Shown here: piece by piece, positions 32,834 to 41,986 of the stretch
Position numbering within the stretch: the stretch's first letter is position 1
Layout: every line of letters begins with the position of its first letter
NCBI GenBank assembly: GCA_018433975.1
Contig: JAHDQE010000001.1
Coordinates: forward strand, 62,001 to 126,000
Reading direction: 5' to 3'
DNA length: 64,000 bases
Source: Ornatilinea sp.
GTDB lineage: Bacteria; Chloroflexota; Anaerolineae; Anaerolineales; Anaerolineaceae
Translations under genes and position numbers: made by a program
The notes under the pieces: generated by a model
Told to the model about the DNA's origin: nothing
Database searches by the model: none
The model's input: the letters and a program-made list of their open reading frames with translations, nothing else

Positions 32834-34426
32834 ATGTTAGATAAAAATCGACAACCTGCACCTCCCAACTGGGAGGGTGAAAAGCAGCAATGGAGCAGTT
32901 ATTATTCCGACCATCTTAAGCACCGGTTGGAATGGATGGTGCATTTCATCCAACAGCAAGAAGGTAACCTCAGTCCTTTAGAATCCCGGATGGGCAGCCT
33001 GCTGGCGCTGATTCAGGAAGCCCATCTCCAACCTTCAGCACACCCGCAGGCCATTGAATTAATTTCCAGCCTGCATCCCTGGCCCTTACGATGGGAGTAT
33101 TGGGAAGCCTGGGAATATGAAATCCGATTTGCCATCCAATACTTCGAAAAGTTCAACTACCCGGACCAGCAAACCACATTCCAAATCTATCTGTGTGACC
33201 TGCTGGAAAAATCAGGGCGTATAGATGAGGCACTTGAAGCAAGCCGGAAAGCATTAGAACTGGCCCGCGCGCAGAATCATTTTCTCAATATTGCCGTCGC
33301 GGGTGGATCGGTGGTATCCATGCTGACTGCATCCGGAGAAATCCAGGAGGCCGAAACTTTGCTCGCAGAATTAGGGAAAGAAATCCGCAGCGCTTCTCCG
33401 CCACTCAAGGATGAGGATCAGGTTATTGCCGAGAGCCATCTTGTTGTACAGGAAATGAAAAGTTTGCACCGGCAGGGGAAAGCTGCGGATGCCGTGCATA
33501 TTGCAAATAAGACCATGGGGCGGCTGGATGGGATCCAAAAGGTTGACAGAAATTTAATTATCAGCATTTATAAAGAACGCGGGAATATCCGGCTCTTGTT
33601 TGGCGACTATCCCGGTGCGGCAAAGGACCTGGAACAAACCATTTTACTTCTATCTCGTGAAGGCGATAAACGGGCCGAAACCTTTACCCGAAGTGAATTG
33701 GGGAATGTTTACCTGAACATGAGCAATTTTGACCAGGCGGAAACGGCATTCCGCGATAGTATTGCAACCTGCGAACGGATCAATGCCAGATGGCAGTTGA
33801 TCAGTGAAATCGGGAACCTTGCGGTAGTCTATTTATCCCGGGGAATTTTACAGCAGGCTCTCACCTACGTCAACAGTCAGATTGAGTTGGCACAACACGC
33901 AGATCATCTGGAAGAATACCATCGTGCATTAAGCAACCGCGCCAATATAAACATCTGCTTAAAACGCTACAGCCTCGCCATCAAGGATATTAACGAGAGT
34001 GCGGAATGGTTTAAATCACAAAAAATTCACTCCGCGGTGATTGTCTCTAATTTCAAGCTGGGGATGAGTTACGAGGGATTAGGGGACCGGAACAAAGCAC
34101 AGGCGTTCATTGAGGATTCTTACGAACAAACGCTGTCCTTTAACATTCCCAGTTTACAGATATTTGGAAGGCGCTGCCTCGCGAACTATTACCCTATGGA
34201 TAAGGCCAAGATCTTGCTTTATCAGGCCCTTCTGTTAGCGCAAAAGTTCAGCCACCGCCTGGATGAAGCCGGGTGCCTTTTGGCATTGGCCCAACATTCG
34301 GAAAGCCAGTTGCAGCAACTGCAACTCTTAAAAGACGGAAAAACGATTCTTCAAGAAATTGGCGCTACGGCCTGGCTGGATATTCGCGAACAGGAAATTC
34401 CTCCCCTCATCACCCTGCCGATCTAA
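32834..34426 (+). CDS. TPR-repeat protein paired with the STAND NTPase
   Basis: 530 residues in a different frame, 13 bp after the NTPase stop. It is helical throughout with about ten TPR-like units between residues 120 and 510; clear ones include RAETFTRSELGNVYLNMSNF, LISEIGNLAVVYLSRGILQQ and ALSNRANINICLKRYSLAI. The N-terminus continues as ALLQE-type helices seen in fused STAND-TPR proteins. Start ATG 32834. It probably provides the ligand-sensing superhelix that in relatives is fused C-terminal to NB-ARC. No signal peptide, so cytosolic. What it detects is unknown. Confidence 0.85.
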   Translation: MLDKNRQPAPPNWEGEKQQWSSYYSDHLKHRLEWMVHFIQQQEGNLSPLESRMGSLLALIQEAHLQPSAHPQAIELISSLHPWPLRWEYWEAWEYEIRFAIQYFEKFNYPDQQTTFQIYLCDLLEKSGRIDEALEASRKALELARAQNHFLNIAVAGGSVVSMLTASGEIQEAETLLAELGKEIRSASPPLKDEDQVIAESHLVVQEMKSLHRQGKAADAVHIANKTMGRLDGIQKVDRNLIISIYKERGNIRLLFGDYPGAAKDLEQTILLLSREGDKRAETFTRSELGNVYLNMSNFDQAETAFRDSIATCERINARWQLISEIGNLAVVYLSRGILQQALTYVNSQIELAQHADHLEEYHRALSNRANINICLKRYSLAIKDINESAEWFKSQKIHSAVIVSNFKLGMSYEGLGDRNKAQAFIEDSYEQTLSFNIPSLQIFGRRCLANYYPMDKAKILLYQALLLAQKFSHRLDEAGCLLALAQHSESQLQQLQLLKDGKTILQEIGATAWLDIREQEIPPLITLPI

Positions 34427-34455
34427 ATATAACATTAGCTCCCCCCTACAATCCA

Positions 34456-35244
34456 TCAGGAATCAAACATCCGTTTCCGCCGCCAGTTGATGAGTGGCGC
34501 AACGATCTTCCGGATGGCATATTTTGCATAGATCCAGGAAAACCACGACCCGCCATCTCTGCGGTGTACTTTCAGCATTTCCGGCCAGCAGCGGTCATCC
34601 GCCGAAATGGTCTTGGCATCGCCATGTAATCTAAAATTTGCCCACAGCCTGGGAAGATAGACCACTGGTGCCAGCCGGGCCAATCTGACCCACAAGTCAT
34701 AATCCATCGCAAAATAAAACGAGGGGTCCAGCGGCCCAACCTGTTTCCAAAGATCCGCCCTGAAAAAAGAGGCCTGCTGCGCAACATGAACATACCCTCT
34801 GCGAAGCCGTTTGTAATCGGTCTGTTTTGAGGGAAATTTACCGATCACCTCACCCTCTACGTTAATGAAATTGGCATCTCCATACACCAGGCCAACCTCG
34901 GGATGGTCTTTTAAATACGCAACGGCTTCTGAAATGGCTCCCGGCTCATACGTATCATCCGAATTAATCCACGCCAGAATCTCTCCTTTCGCCCTGGCAA
35001 AGCCTTTATTAATAGCGTCGGTCTGTCCCAAATCCGGTTCGGAAATCCACCAGCTCAAACGATCCGCATAACGCTTAATGATATCCACGCTGCCGTCTTT
35101 TGAAGCGCCGTCCACAATGATATATTCAATTTCCGGGTAATCCTGACACAGAACCGACTGGATTGTTTCTTCCAGGAACCTGGCCTGATTAAAAGAAGGA
35201 GTAATAATGGATACCAGCATTTTATCTTTTACCCGGCAACCCAT
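34456..35244 (-). CDS. Family 2 glycosyltransferase (GT-A)
   Basis: 262 residues (or 254 from ATG 35220, which gives the usual VSIITPSFNQ start; the longer form overlaps the previous stop by 1 bp as TAATG). N-terminal GT2 domain: SIITPSFNQARFLEET, EYIIVDGASKDGS (nucleotide-binding Asp), AWINSDDTYEPGA (DxD equivalent) and YDLWVRLARL with W/R acceptor-loop residues. It transfers a sugar from a nucleotide donor onto the growing glycan at the cytosolic membrane face. Closely similar in pattern to the GT2 at 38353-39339. Last gene of the 30-kb operon. Confidence 0.87.
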   Translation of the reverse strand: MGCRVKDKMLVSIITPSFNQARFLEETIQSVLCQDYPEIEYIIVDGASKDGSVDIIKRYADRLSWWISEPDLGQTDAINKGFARAKGEILAWINSDDTYEPGAISEAVAYLKDHPEVGLVYGDANFINVEGEVIGKFPSKQTDYKRLRRGYVHVAQQASFFRADLWKQVGPLDPSFYFAMDYDLWVRLARLAPVVYLPRLWANFRLHGDAKTISADDRCWPEMLKVHRRDGGSWFSWIYAKYAIRKIVAPLINWRRKRMFDS

Positions 35245-36767
35245 TAAGGATTGCTTTTTTCCAATCTGTTTCGGATGTCAAAAATAATATATTCATCCGT
35301 TTCTTCTAGAATCGGATAATTCTCGTAGAGCATTTTCTTTAATTGCGGCTGGCTGTCCAGTTCACTCAATAAAGTCACGACGAAGAAATCTTTTCCTTCC
35401 GTTTCCTCTTCGAACAGGGCAACCATGTCATATTCCTGCCCATCCAGAGCCCGGTAATTGAAATCGCCGGAGGTCATCCAATTTGTCGAGGTAATCCACC
35501 CCCAATAAGCCAGTCGATAGCCATAATCATGCGTCAGACCAACAACAGAAGCGCCTTCGCCTATTTTTTGGCCGAGTTTCTCCCAGAAAGTAACCTCACT
35601 GCGGTAATCCACCCGCTTCAATTGAACTCTGACGTCCCAGGCACTCGTTACCACGCCAAACAGGATCACTCCCACCAATACCGGATAAACCAGCCATTTT
35701 ACACCCTTTAAATTGCTGAAAAGCGTGCCGGCGCCTGCCGCCAACCCAATCGCAACCACCGGAATCAAGGGCAGGTGGTAATAGTCATGGGTCGAGATAT
35801 GATAAGAAAGCGTCATCCCATATATAAAATATCCCGCCAGCAGCCCAATTACCAACCCGCGGTGCGGTTTCTCCCGAATCAGGAAAACGCTTAACAATGC
35901 AACGATGAACCACTCAAAGCCTACCGTACTGGCGATCAATCCTTTCCAGCGCAGGTAAAACACCGGGTCCAGCCACAACTGCGGGAAAAACCGCAGTTTA
36001 AACTGGCTTTCCAGAAGCCCGGAGATGTAAACCCCATAGATATGAAAGATGCCATACGGCAGAACGGTTAATATTCCCAGAACCCATACTTTAGGATCTT
36101 TTAAGGATTTAACCAACCCCTGACGGGAAAGAATCAAACCAACCCAGGCACCGCCAACAAAGAATACTGCAACGGACTTGCACAGAATTGCCAGCCCGCT
36201 CAGCAGGCCCGCTGTAATCACCCATTTCCAGGTCGGATTGCGGTGCCATCTCACCATTGCCCATAATGCCCACACGATCAAAGCCGTCATCAAGGGATCC
36301 GGCTGAAACGACCTGCTGGCAATTGCGCCGTATGGGATAATCAAATAATACAAAAGGCCTACAACCGCAGCAGCGCTGCCGGATAGCTCTTTTGCCAGCA
36401 GGAAAAGCGCAATTCCCCCCAAGGCCCAGAAGAGGATTGAATAAACCCTTGCATACCAGAGGTTTTCCTGTCCGGTCAGGCGATAGGTCTCTGCAGTCAG
36501 CCATTCCATAAAGGGCGGTTCTATCAGGCCTTCCGCCTTCCATTGGCGCACAGCCATATCCCGCTTCCACTCCGGAACACTTTCCAGATTCTGGTAATAC
36601 ATTCCTCTTGACATTACTGCCGAATGCAGCTGGCGGGTCGGATGGAAATCCAGAGGCGCATCCGTCAGATCATATAAACGGATCGCCAACCCCAGGCCAA
36701 AAGCAAACAGAAGCGCCAAATAGAGCGCCCATTTTTTATTTTCAAAAAACTGATCGATTTGATTCAT
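35244..36767 (-). CDS. GT-C (family 39-like) membrane glycosyltransferase
   Basis: 507 residues with about ten to twelve membrane helices and a soluble C-terminal domain. The first luminal loop contains APLDFHPTRQLHSAV with the acidic residue typical of GT-C enzymes that use polyprenyl-phosphate sugars. Other shared blocks are IASRSFQPDPLMTALIVW and a C-terminal FFVVTLLSELDSQPQLKK. It is a paralogue of the next gene upstream in transcription (36824-38350), with matching blocks across the length. Likely transfers a hexose or NulO-bearing sugar on the outside of the membrane. Acceptor unknown. Confidence 0.82.
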   Translation of the reverse strand: MNQIDQFFENKKWALYLALLFAFGLGLAIRLYDLTDAPLDFHPTRQLHSAVMSRGMYYQNLESVPEWKRDMAVRQWKAEGLIEPPFMEWLTAETYRLTGQENLWYARVYSILFWALGGIALFLLAKELSGSAAAVVGLLYYLIIPYGAIASRSFQPDPLMTALIVWALWAMVRWHRNPTWKWVITAGLLSGLAILCKSVAVFFVGGAWVGLILSRQGLVKSLKDPKVWVLGILTVLPYGIFHIYGVYISGLLESQFKLRFFPQLWLDPVFYLRWKGLIASTVGFEWFIVALLSVFLIREKPHRGLVIGLLAGYFIYGMTLSYHISTHDYYHLPLIPVVAIGLAAGAGTLFSNLKGVKWLVYPVLVGVILFGVVTSAWDVRVQLKRVDYRSEVTFWEKLGQKIGEGASVVGLTHDYGYRLAYWGWITSTNWMTSGDFNYRALDGQEYDMVALFEEETEGKDFFVVTLLSELDSQPQLKKMLYENYPILEETDEYIIFDIRNRLEKSNP

Positions 36768-36823
36768 TTCTATTCACCAGAATTGATGGAACTAATTATA
36801 CAGTCATTTCAAATCTTCCCGGC

Positions 36824-38350
36824 CTAAGGATTAAGCGGGTTCATCAGATCAAAAATAATGAATCCATTCCCTTCAGAAAATACCGGGTAGCCGTCATACA
36901 GAATTTCTTTAAGCTGCGGTTGAGAATCCAGCTCCGAAAAAGCCGTCACCACAAAATAATCTTTTCCGGTAGTAGCTTCTTCGAAATAAGATTCATATTC
37001 CAGAGGATCATTCCCCGCCAGCGAGAAAAGGTTCAAATCTGCATTAGAAGGCCAGGATGCAGACATCATGCGCCAGCCGTAATATCGCAAACGCATTCCA
37101 TAATCTGCCGTTAACGCAATAAACGAATGATCTTCCGGGATAGCTTCACCCACACGCTTCCAACTGACCGGTTCGTTTTGATAATTACTGGCAAAAAGGA
37201 TTGAACGGGAGACCCATAACCCATAAAATGATGCGAAAACCACGACACCGGCTACCCCCGCCCGCCAGATCCAATGTTGGTCCTTAACCTGATTCAGGAT
37301 CAAATCCACAATTGGCATCATGGAGAGTGCCACAATCGGAACCAGAGCAATGTGGTAGTACTCATGGGTGGTGTATTGATAAGGAAAGATCAACCCATAC
37401 AGCCCATAGCCCACCCAGGAGCCAATCAGGAAGGGTTTAATCCGGCGCGAAGCCACAATAGCACCCACAATACCCAGGGCGAATGTGGTCAATCCCATTA
37501 GGCCTTTCACCATCGCCAGCCAGTCTGCATAGAATTCGGTTTCCAGCAGCAATCCGGATAGGGATACGAACCAGAAAGAGAAGAAATCGGACGATCTCCC
37601 CGGGTTGAACAGCAAATAATAAACAGCAGTAGGGACGATTGCCAAAGCCGCCATCACCCAGGGCTGGGGCGTTTTAAAGATTCCTTTGATGCCCAGTTTG
37701 TCCAGGATCACAGCCGCATAAATGCCTAACACAAAGAAAGCCGCCACCGATTTCACTAAAATTGCGAAACCGCCTACCAATCCGGCCACAATCGCCCATT
37801 TCCAGCTTTGTTCTGCCGACCACTTCACGATGAAAAGCCCGGAAAGAAGGATCCACATCACCATCCAGGGATCCGGCTGGAATGACCGGCTGGCAATCAC
37901 ACTGAACGGCAGGAAAAAGTAAAAGGCCAGACCGGTAAGAATCGCTCCCAGTGAAAGATGTTTCTTACTTAAAACATATAAAACCAGACCGCCCACACAC
38001 CAGAAAAAGGCATTATAAATCCTTGAAATCCAGAATTTCTCGCTGTGGATCACTGCATAGGTTGCCCCCACAATCGATTCCAGAATGGGCGGCTCATACA
38101 CTTCCAGAGAAGCCAGCTGCTTTGCCAGAGATCGGGTCGCCGGATCTGCGGTCGGGTCCAATTCATAATAGACAGCCCGTGAAATCAACGCGGACCGGAG
38201 CTGCCGGGTTGGGTGAAAATCCAGTGGCGGATCTTTCAGGTCATAGATCCGAATAGCAAAGCCCAACAGGAATACCAGCCCCAACAAAACGTATTTTAAG
38301 AGATCATTCCTGTTCAATTTCGTAGAGATGCCCACTTGTGGTGTTAACAA
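36824..38350 (-). CDS. GT-C (family 39-like) membrane glycosyltransferase, paralogue
   Basis: 508 residues, multi-pass membrane protein. The loop IYDLKDPPLDFHPTRQLRSALISRAVYY carries the GT-C acidic site; further blocks are SRIYNAFFWCVGGLVLYVLS, FAILVKSVAAFFVLG, IASRSFQPDPWMVMWI and the C-terminal YFVVTAFSELDSQPQLKEIL. Its colinearity with the 507-residue neighbour 56 bp away is evident from the shared N-terminal DFHPTRQL and C-terminal SELDSQPQLK motifs, so a tandem duplication. ATG 38350; the upstream GT2 stop lies 2 bp away. Confidence 0.82.
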   Translation of the reverse strand: MLTPQVGISTKLNRNDLLKYVLLGLVFLLGFAIRIYDLKDPPLDFHPTRQLRSALISRAVYYELDPTADPATRSLAKQLASLEVYEPPILESIVGATYAVIHSEKFWISRIYNAFFWCVGGLVLYVLSKKHLSLGAILTGLAFYFFLPFSVIASRSFQPDPWMVMWILLSGLFIVKWSAEQSWKWAIVAGLVGGFAILVKSVAAFFVLGIYAAVILDKLGIKGIFKTPQPWVMAALAIVPTAVYYLLFNPGRSSDFFSFWFVSLSGLLLETEFYADWLAMVKGLMGLTTFALGIVGAIVASRRIKPFLIGSWVGYGLYGLIFPYQYTTHEYYHIALVPIVALSMMPIVDLILNQVKDQHWIWRAGVAGVVVFASFYGLWVSRSILFASNYQNEPVSWKRVGEAIPEDHSFIALTADYGMRLRYYGWRMMSASWPSNADLNLFSLAGNDPLEYESYFEEATTGKDYFVVTAFSELDSQPQLKEILYDGYPVFSEGNGFIIFDLMNPLNP

Positions 38351-38352
38351 AA

Positions 38353-39339
38353 TCAGATCGCTCCTGACGATGGTTTAATATAATCCAGATAATGCTGGTA
38401 TGCCTGAGCAATTTCACGCTCTTTCCCGGTTTGGAACGCTCTTCCAGGTTTCTCAAGTCCAAACAAGGAGCCCAAGGTAAACAATATCCGTTTCCAATCT
38501 TTCAGGACTCTCCCCGGGTCATACCTGAAACTTTTCCAATAAGACTGGAGGACCAATCGCGGAGCGCCGCTCACCGATTGGTAATAAGCGTTCAACCATT
38601 CCGCCCCCCCCAGGATTTCTTGTTCATGCTTCCGATAAATCTGTTCAAATTCCGGTGTCTCTTTCATCCAGTCCGCCAGCCGGAAGGCCTCTTCTCCAAA
38701 AAAGCGGGCCTGTGCCAGGTTCTTCGCAGCAGCATGATACCGCGCCGCAGCCCACAATTTTCCGGAATAAGCGATCCGGGATTTCTCGGCAATCCGCAGC
38801 CAGAGATGATGATCCAGCAGATATTTGAAATGATTGTCCAGAAAACCGGTTTCCTGTAACACGGACCCGCGCAAAAATACTGCCGGCTGCCCGATAATCC
38901 GGAATTTCATCAAATCCGGCAGATCATACTGGCTGAAACGCTGCAAGTTGATCGGCAGGTCATGCTCGCCAAGGGACAGAACATCCCCATAAACCAGCCC
39001 ACAGGAAGGGTTCGCCATCAGATAATCCACCGCTGATTGCATGGCTCCCTGTAAATACAGATCGTCCGAATTCAGCCATGCCACAATCTCACCGGTAGCA
39101 CGAGAAAACCCTTTATTGATCGCTTCCGCCTGTCCATGATCCGGCTCAGAGACCCACCAGGTTATCCGGTCTTCATATTTTCGGATAATATCCACGCTGC
39201 CGTCGTTCGAATTTCCATCCACCACAATATATTCCAGATCGGGGTAATGCTGGTTAAGCACAGAAAGAATGGTCTGCTCTAAAAACTCAGCCTGGTTATA
39301 AGAAGGGGTGATAACGGATACGCGCGGTATACTGGACAT
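38353..39339 (-). CDS. Family 2 glycosyltransferase
   Basis: 328 residues. GT2 core: VSVITPSYNQAEFLEQTILS, LEYIVVDGNSNDGS, GEIVAWLNSDDLYLQGA (DxD equivalent), then LDHHLWLRIAE with the acceptor-helix W. A C-terminal helical extension (SYWKSFRYDPGRVLKDWKRIL) is also found in surface-glycan GT2s and probably packs on the membrane. No transmembrane helix. It follows the mini-Maf gene with a 2-bp gap, so translation is coupled. Sugar and acceptor unknown. Confidence 0.88.
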   Translation of the reverse strand: MSSIPRVSVITPSYNQAEFLEQTILSVLNQHYPDLEYIVVDGNSNDGSVDIIRKYEDRITWWVSEPDHGQAEAINKGFSRATGEIVAWLNSDDLYLQGAMQSAVDYLMANPSCGLVYGDVLSLGEHDLPINLQRFSQYDLPDLMKFRIIGQPAVFLRGSVLQETGFLDNHFKYLLDHHLWLRIAEKSRIAYSGKLWAAARYHAAAKNLAQARFFGEEAFRLADWMKETPEFEQIYRKHEQEILGGAEWLNAYYQSVSGAPRLVLQSYWKSFRYDPGRVLKDWKRILFTLGSLFGLEKPGRAFQTGKEREIAQAYQHYLDYIKPSSGAI

Positions 39340-39341
39340 AA

Positions 39342-40157
39342 TTAATCAAAAAGGGTGTCGTAATTCACTTTGCGGAATACCTGAAGCTTCCCGCCAATGG
39401 TCGCGTCTACCACTTCTCGCCCGGCGGCCTCAAAATGCTGCTTTGCCAGCAAATACCCGCGTTCCGAGGTATCCAGATCCGGAAGCTGCCAGCGGAATCC
39501 TTTGCCAAAGTAACCGGGATTAAAATGGTTCGGATCGTCTCCCTCGGAAACGACGGTCGTATTGGGTTTTCCTTTGGTAGCAAAACTATGGTCTACCCCA
39601 ATCAGGATGACCTGCTGAAACCCCAGGTAATAGGCCAGTTGAAGCGCGACAAAGGTAACCGTTGCGCCTTCCCAGACCCTGCGGCGGATATCATGCGCGA
39701 ATTTCGGTCCGGTGTAAGTAGTATATAAAAAGAAAAGATTCTCTTCTGGTTTAAGCCATTTTCGGGTTCGCCAGGATACAAAGCGGGGCATATCCAGACC
39801 CTGAATATCCTCCGCACATTGCTCAACGACCAGATCATTCACCGAAAGAAAATAAGTGGGCTTGAACCCCATCTCCGGGAACGCCATATAAATCCGGTTC
39901 ATACCCATGGTGTATTCATTTTGCAAACGGCTCAGGTCCGTTTGTTTCAGGCTGGGGCCATTCCCCATAATGAAACAGCGTTCACCACGGTGAGCGTCTT
40001 TGAGCTTCGCAAGGCGCTGGATGGTATCACGCCGCCAGGGATGGAAATTGGCTTCAGGCCACTGCTCCAGCCGTCCGAACGCATCTCTGGTCTCACGGAC
40101 GGCAGCCATCAATGGTTCCGGCAGAATATTTTTAATCGTTTCTTTCAATGGGCTCAT
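39342..40157 (-). CDS. Minimal Maf/MptE-like (DUF115) protein, candidate NulO transferase
   Basis: 271 residues. The core contains GERCFIMGNGPSLKQTDLS (Rossmann-like GxGPS loop), MGMNRIYMAFPEMGFKPTYF, and FAHDIRRRVWEGATVTFVALQLAYYLGFQQVILIGVDHSF with the conserved G-V-D-H-S-F, all diagnostic for the DUF115/MAF family. Full-length Maf proteins transfer pseudaminic or legionaminic acid to flagellin or other proteins; MptE is a pterin kinase relative. Only the catalytic domain is present here. Location inside a NulO cluster favours a NulO transferase role. It overlaps the upstream SDR stop by 4 bp. Confidence 0.75.
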   Translation of the reverse strand: MSPLKETIKNILPEPLMAAVRETRDAFGRLEQWPEANFHPWRRDTIQRLAKLKDAHRGERCFIMGNGPSLKQTDLSRLQNEYTMGMNRIYMAFPEMGFKPTYFLSVNDLVVEQCAEDIQGLDMPRFVSWRTRKWLKPEENLFFLYTTYTGPKFAHDIRRRVWEGATVTFVALQLAYYLGFQQVILIGVDHSFATKGKPNTTVVSEGDDPNHFNPGYFGKGFRWQLPDLDTSERGYLLAKQHFEAAGREVVDATIGGKLQVFRKVNYDTLFD

Positions 40158-40885
40158 TCCGTACTCAGCTTTGCGGTTGCGCCGCCGTCCACCAGCAGAG
40201 ATGTTCCGGTAATAAACGAAGATTGCTCTTCATCCGCCAGGAAATAAATCGCATGGGCCAGCTCAGATGGTTTGCCTACTCTTCCGTTAACCGTCTTGCG
40301 CGCCAGATTCTCCAGCCGCTCTTTATCCAGATGAGCGGTCAACATCGGCGTATCCACCGCACCCGGTAGGATGGTATTCACGCGGATATTATCTTCAGCA
40401 AATTCAATTGCCATGGATCGGGTTAAGGCCAGTAAACCACCTTTGCTGGCAGCATAACTGCTCACACCCGGCGAGGTCGCAATGGCATGCACTGAAGAAA
40501 CATTCACGATGGCACCTCCCCCCTTGTTTTTCAACAATGGATGCGCCAGCCTGGCTCCCAGAAAAACAGACCGAAGATTGGAAGCCATGACGGCATCCCA
40601 TTCTTCCACCGACGTCTGGATCAACGGTTTAACAACCTGCAGCGCCGCATTATTCACAACGGCATCCAAAGTATCGGTAAAACGATTGACTTCATCGTAA
40701 ATCGCTTCCATGTTTTGGGGTTCGGCAATATCTTTTTGGATAAAAATTCCGGTCTCGGGAAAATTCTCCCCAAAGTCAGATCGATCAACCCCAATCACCT
40801 TCCAGCCTTTTTCCGCGAACAATTGAACGGTTGCCCGTCCAATTCCTCCAGCCGCACCTGTTATTAAGACAACCCGCGTTTCCAT
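40154..40885 (-). CDS. Short-chain dehydrogenase/reductase
   Basis: 243 residues from ATG 40885, which is 8 nt after GGAGG; the alternative TTG at 40900 lies upstream of this site and is unlikely. Classical SDR: LITGAAGGIGRAT (NAD(P)-binding), NNAAL, VNVSSVHAIATSPG (Ser), YAASKGGLLALT (Tyr-x-x-x-Lys) and VDGGA at the end. In the operon it lies between a 2-hydroxyacid dehydrogenase and a Maf-like gene. PtmA-like SDRs occur in legionaminic-acid clusters, so oxidation or reduction of a NulO intermediate is conceivable. Overlap with the next gene is ATGA. Confidence 0.85.
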   Translation of the reverse strand: METRVVLITGAAGGIGRATVQLFAEKGWKVIGVDRSDFGENFPETGIFIQKDIAEPQNMEAIYDEVNRFTDTLDAVVNNAALQVVKPLIQTSVEEWDAVMASNLRSVFLGARLAHPLLKNKGGGAIVNVSSVHAIATSPGVSSYAASKGGLLALTRSMAIEFAEDNIRVNTILPGAVDTPMLTAHLDKERLENLARKTVNGRVGKPSELAHAIYFLADEEQSSFITGTSLLVDGGATAKLSTE

Positions 40886-40935
40886 CAACAAAACCTCCAA
40901 AATGCTTTAGCCAGATTCTTCAATCTCTGGTTTGA

Positions 40936-41907
40936 TTACATCTTTGATTGAAAGTGTTCAAGATCTTGACAGGGAATTGAAAGTCCCTTTAATAAATTGC
41001 GAATCGTGTTCCAATGAACCCGTTCCCAGGCTTCCGGGCTGGAGTTGGAATTATGCGGCGCCAGCATTACCTGATCCATATCCCTCAGGGGGGAATCGGA
41101 GGGCAGCGGCTCCACTTCAAATACATCCATTCCCGCACCGGCAATCTTTCCCTGTTGCAAAGCCGCAACCAGTGCCGCTTCATCGACAATCGGCCCTCTG
41201 GCCGTGTTAATAAGGGTGGCCGTTGGTTTCATCCAACTCAATGTTTCCGTATTAATGAGGTGGCGGCTGGTGGGGTTGAGATCACAATTAACGCTGACAA
41301 AGTCTGCATTTTCAAGCAAGTCTTTCAGCCCCGTCATTTCAACTTTATTTTCCAAAACGAAATCCGGCTCAATCGGTCGGATATCATTGCCTAACAGCTT
41401 CGCGCCAAAGGCTCCGGCCCGGCGTAAAACGGCCTTACCAACATTGCCAACACCGATCACACCAATAGTAGATTCACTGAGTGAACGCCCCGGCAGTTTC
41501 ATCCACCGCCCGTCTTTGACTTCACGGTCCATCCAGGGCTGCCGTCTGGCAAAAGCCAGAATATAGCCCATGACTGAATCCGACACGGGGAGCGTAAACG
41601 CGTTGAGCGTGTTTCCCACCATCACACCGTTCCGCTCCGCGAATCCTTTGTTGATCGAATCGATCCCCGTCCCCCATTTGGAAATCACCTTCAATCTGGG
41701 AAGGCATTTCTGAATGACAACCTCCGTATACCGGTCATCCCCACAGATCGTTCCATCAAATTTTCCGGCATACTGCAGGATCTCCTCTTCGGACAACCGT
41801 TCATTAACCTCCGGAACGATCAATTCAATATCATAATGTTCAAATACCGGGCGGAAACGGTCCACAAAAGGAAGCATGTAAGGAGCGGAAAGCAGCACAG
41901 TTTTCAT
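40936..41907 (-). CDS. D-2-hydroxyacid dehydrogenase (SerA/phosphoglycerate-dehydrogenase type)
   Basis: 323 residues. The N-terminal part carries KVISKWGTGIDSINKGFAERNGVMVGNT; the Rossmann domain has IGVIGVGNVGKAVLRRAGAFG (GxGxxG) and ND; catalytic Arg in LINTARGPIVDE, Glu in GMDVFEVEPLP, and an atypical catalytic His block LAPHNSNSS where families usually have TPHxGG or similar. No ACT or other C-terminal regulatory domain, so it is not a canonical SerA. It probably reduces or oxidises an alpha-keto or alpha-hydroxy acid, which within this cluster could be a NulO-type sugar acid. Good SD (GGAGTC) before ATG. Confidence 0.83.
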   Translation of the reverse strand: MKTVLLSAPYMLPFVDRFRPVFEHYDIELIVPEVNERLSEEEILQYAGKFDGTICGDDRYTEVVIQKCLPRLKVISKWGTGIDSINKGFAERNGVMVGNTLNAFTLPVSDSVMGYILAFARRQPWMDREVKDGRWMKLPGRSLSESTIGVIGVGNVGKAVLRRAGAFGAKLLGNDIRPIEPDFVLENKVEMTGLKDLLENADFVSVNCDLNPTSRHLINTETLSWMKPTATLINTARGPIVDEAALVAALQQGKIAGAGMDVFEVEPLPSDSPLRDMDQVMLAPHNSNSSPEAWERVHWNTIRNLLKGLSIPCQDLEHFQSKM

Positions 41908-41986
41908 AAAGACTCCAGATCAGGGTGAATTTTTGAAAAAGGATAGGGTCAATCGATGACCGGACAACCATCTCAATGCAGTGGCA

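Noticed and set aside
31261..34426. Calling the STAND/TPR pair an established Avs-type antiphage system
   Set aside because: There is no N-terminal nuclease, protease or TIR-like effector and no neighbouring defence genes, so defence remains only a possibility.
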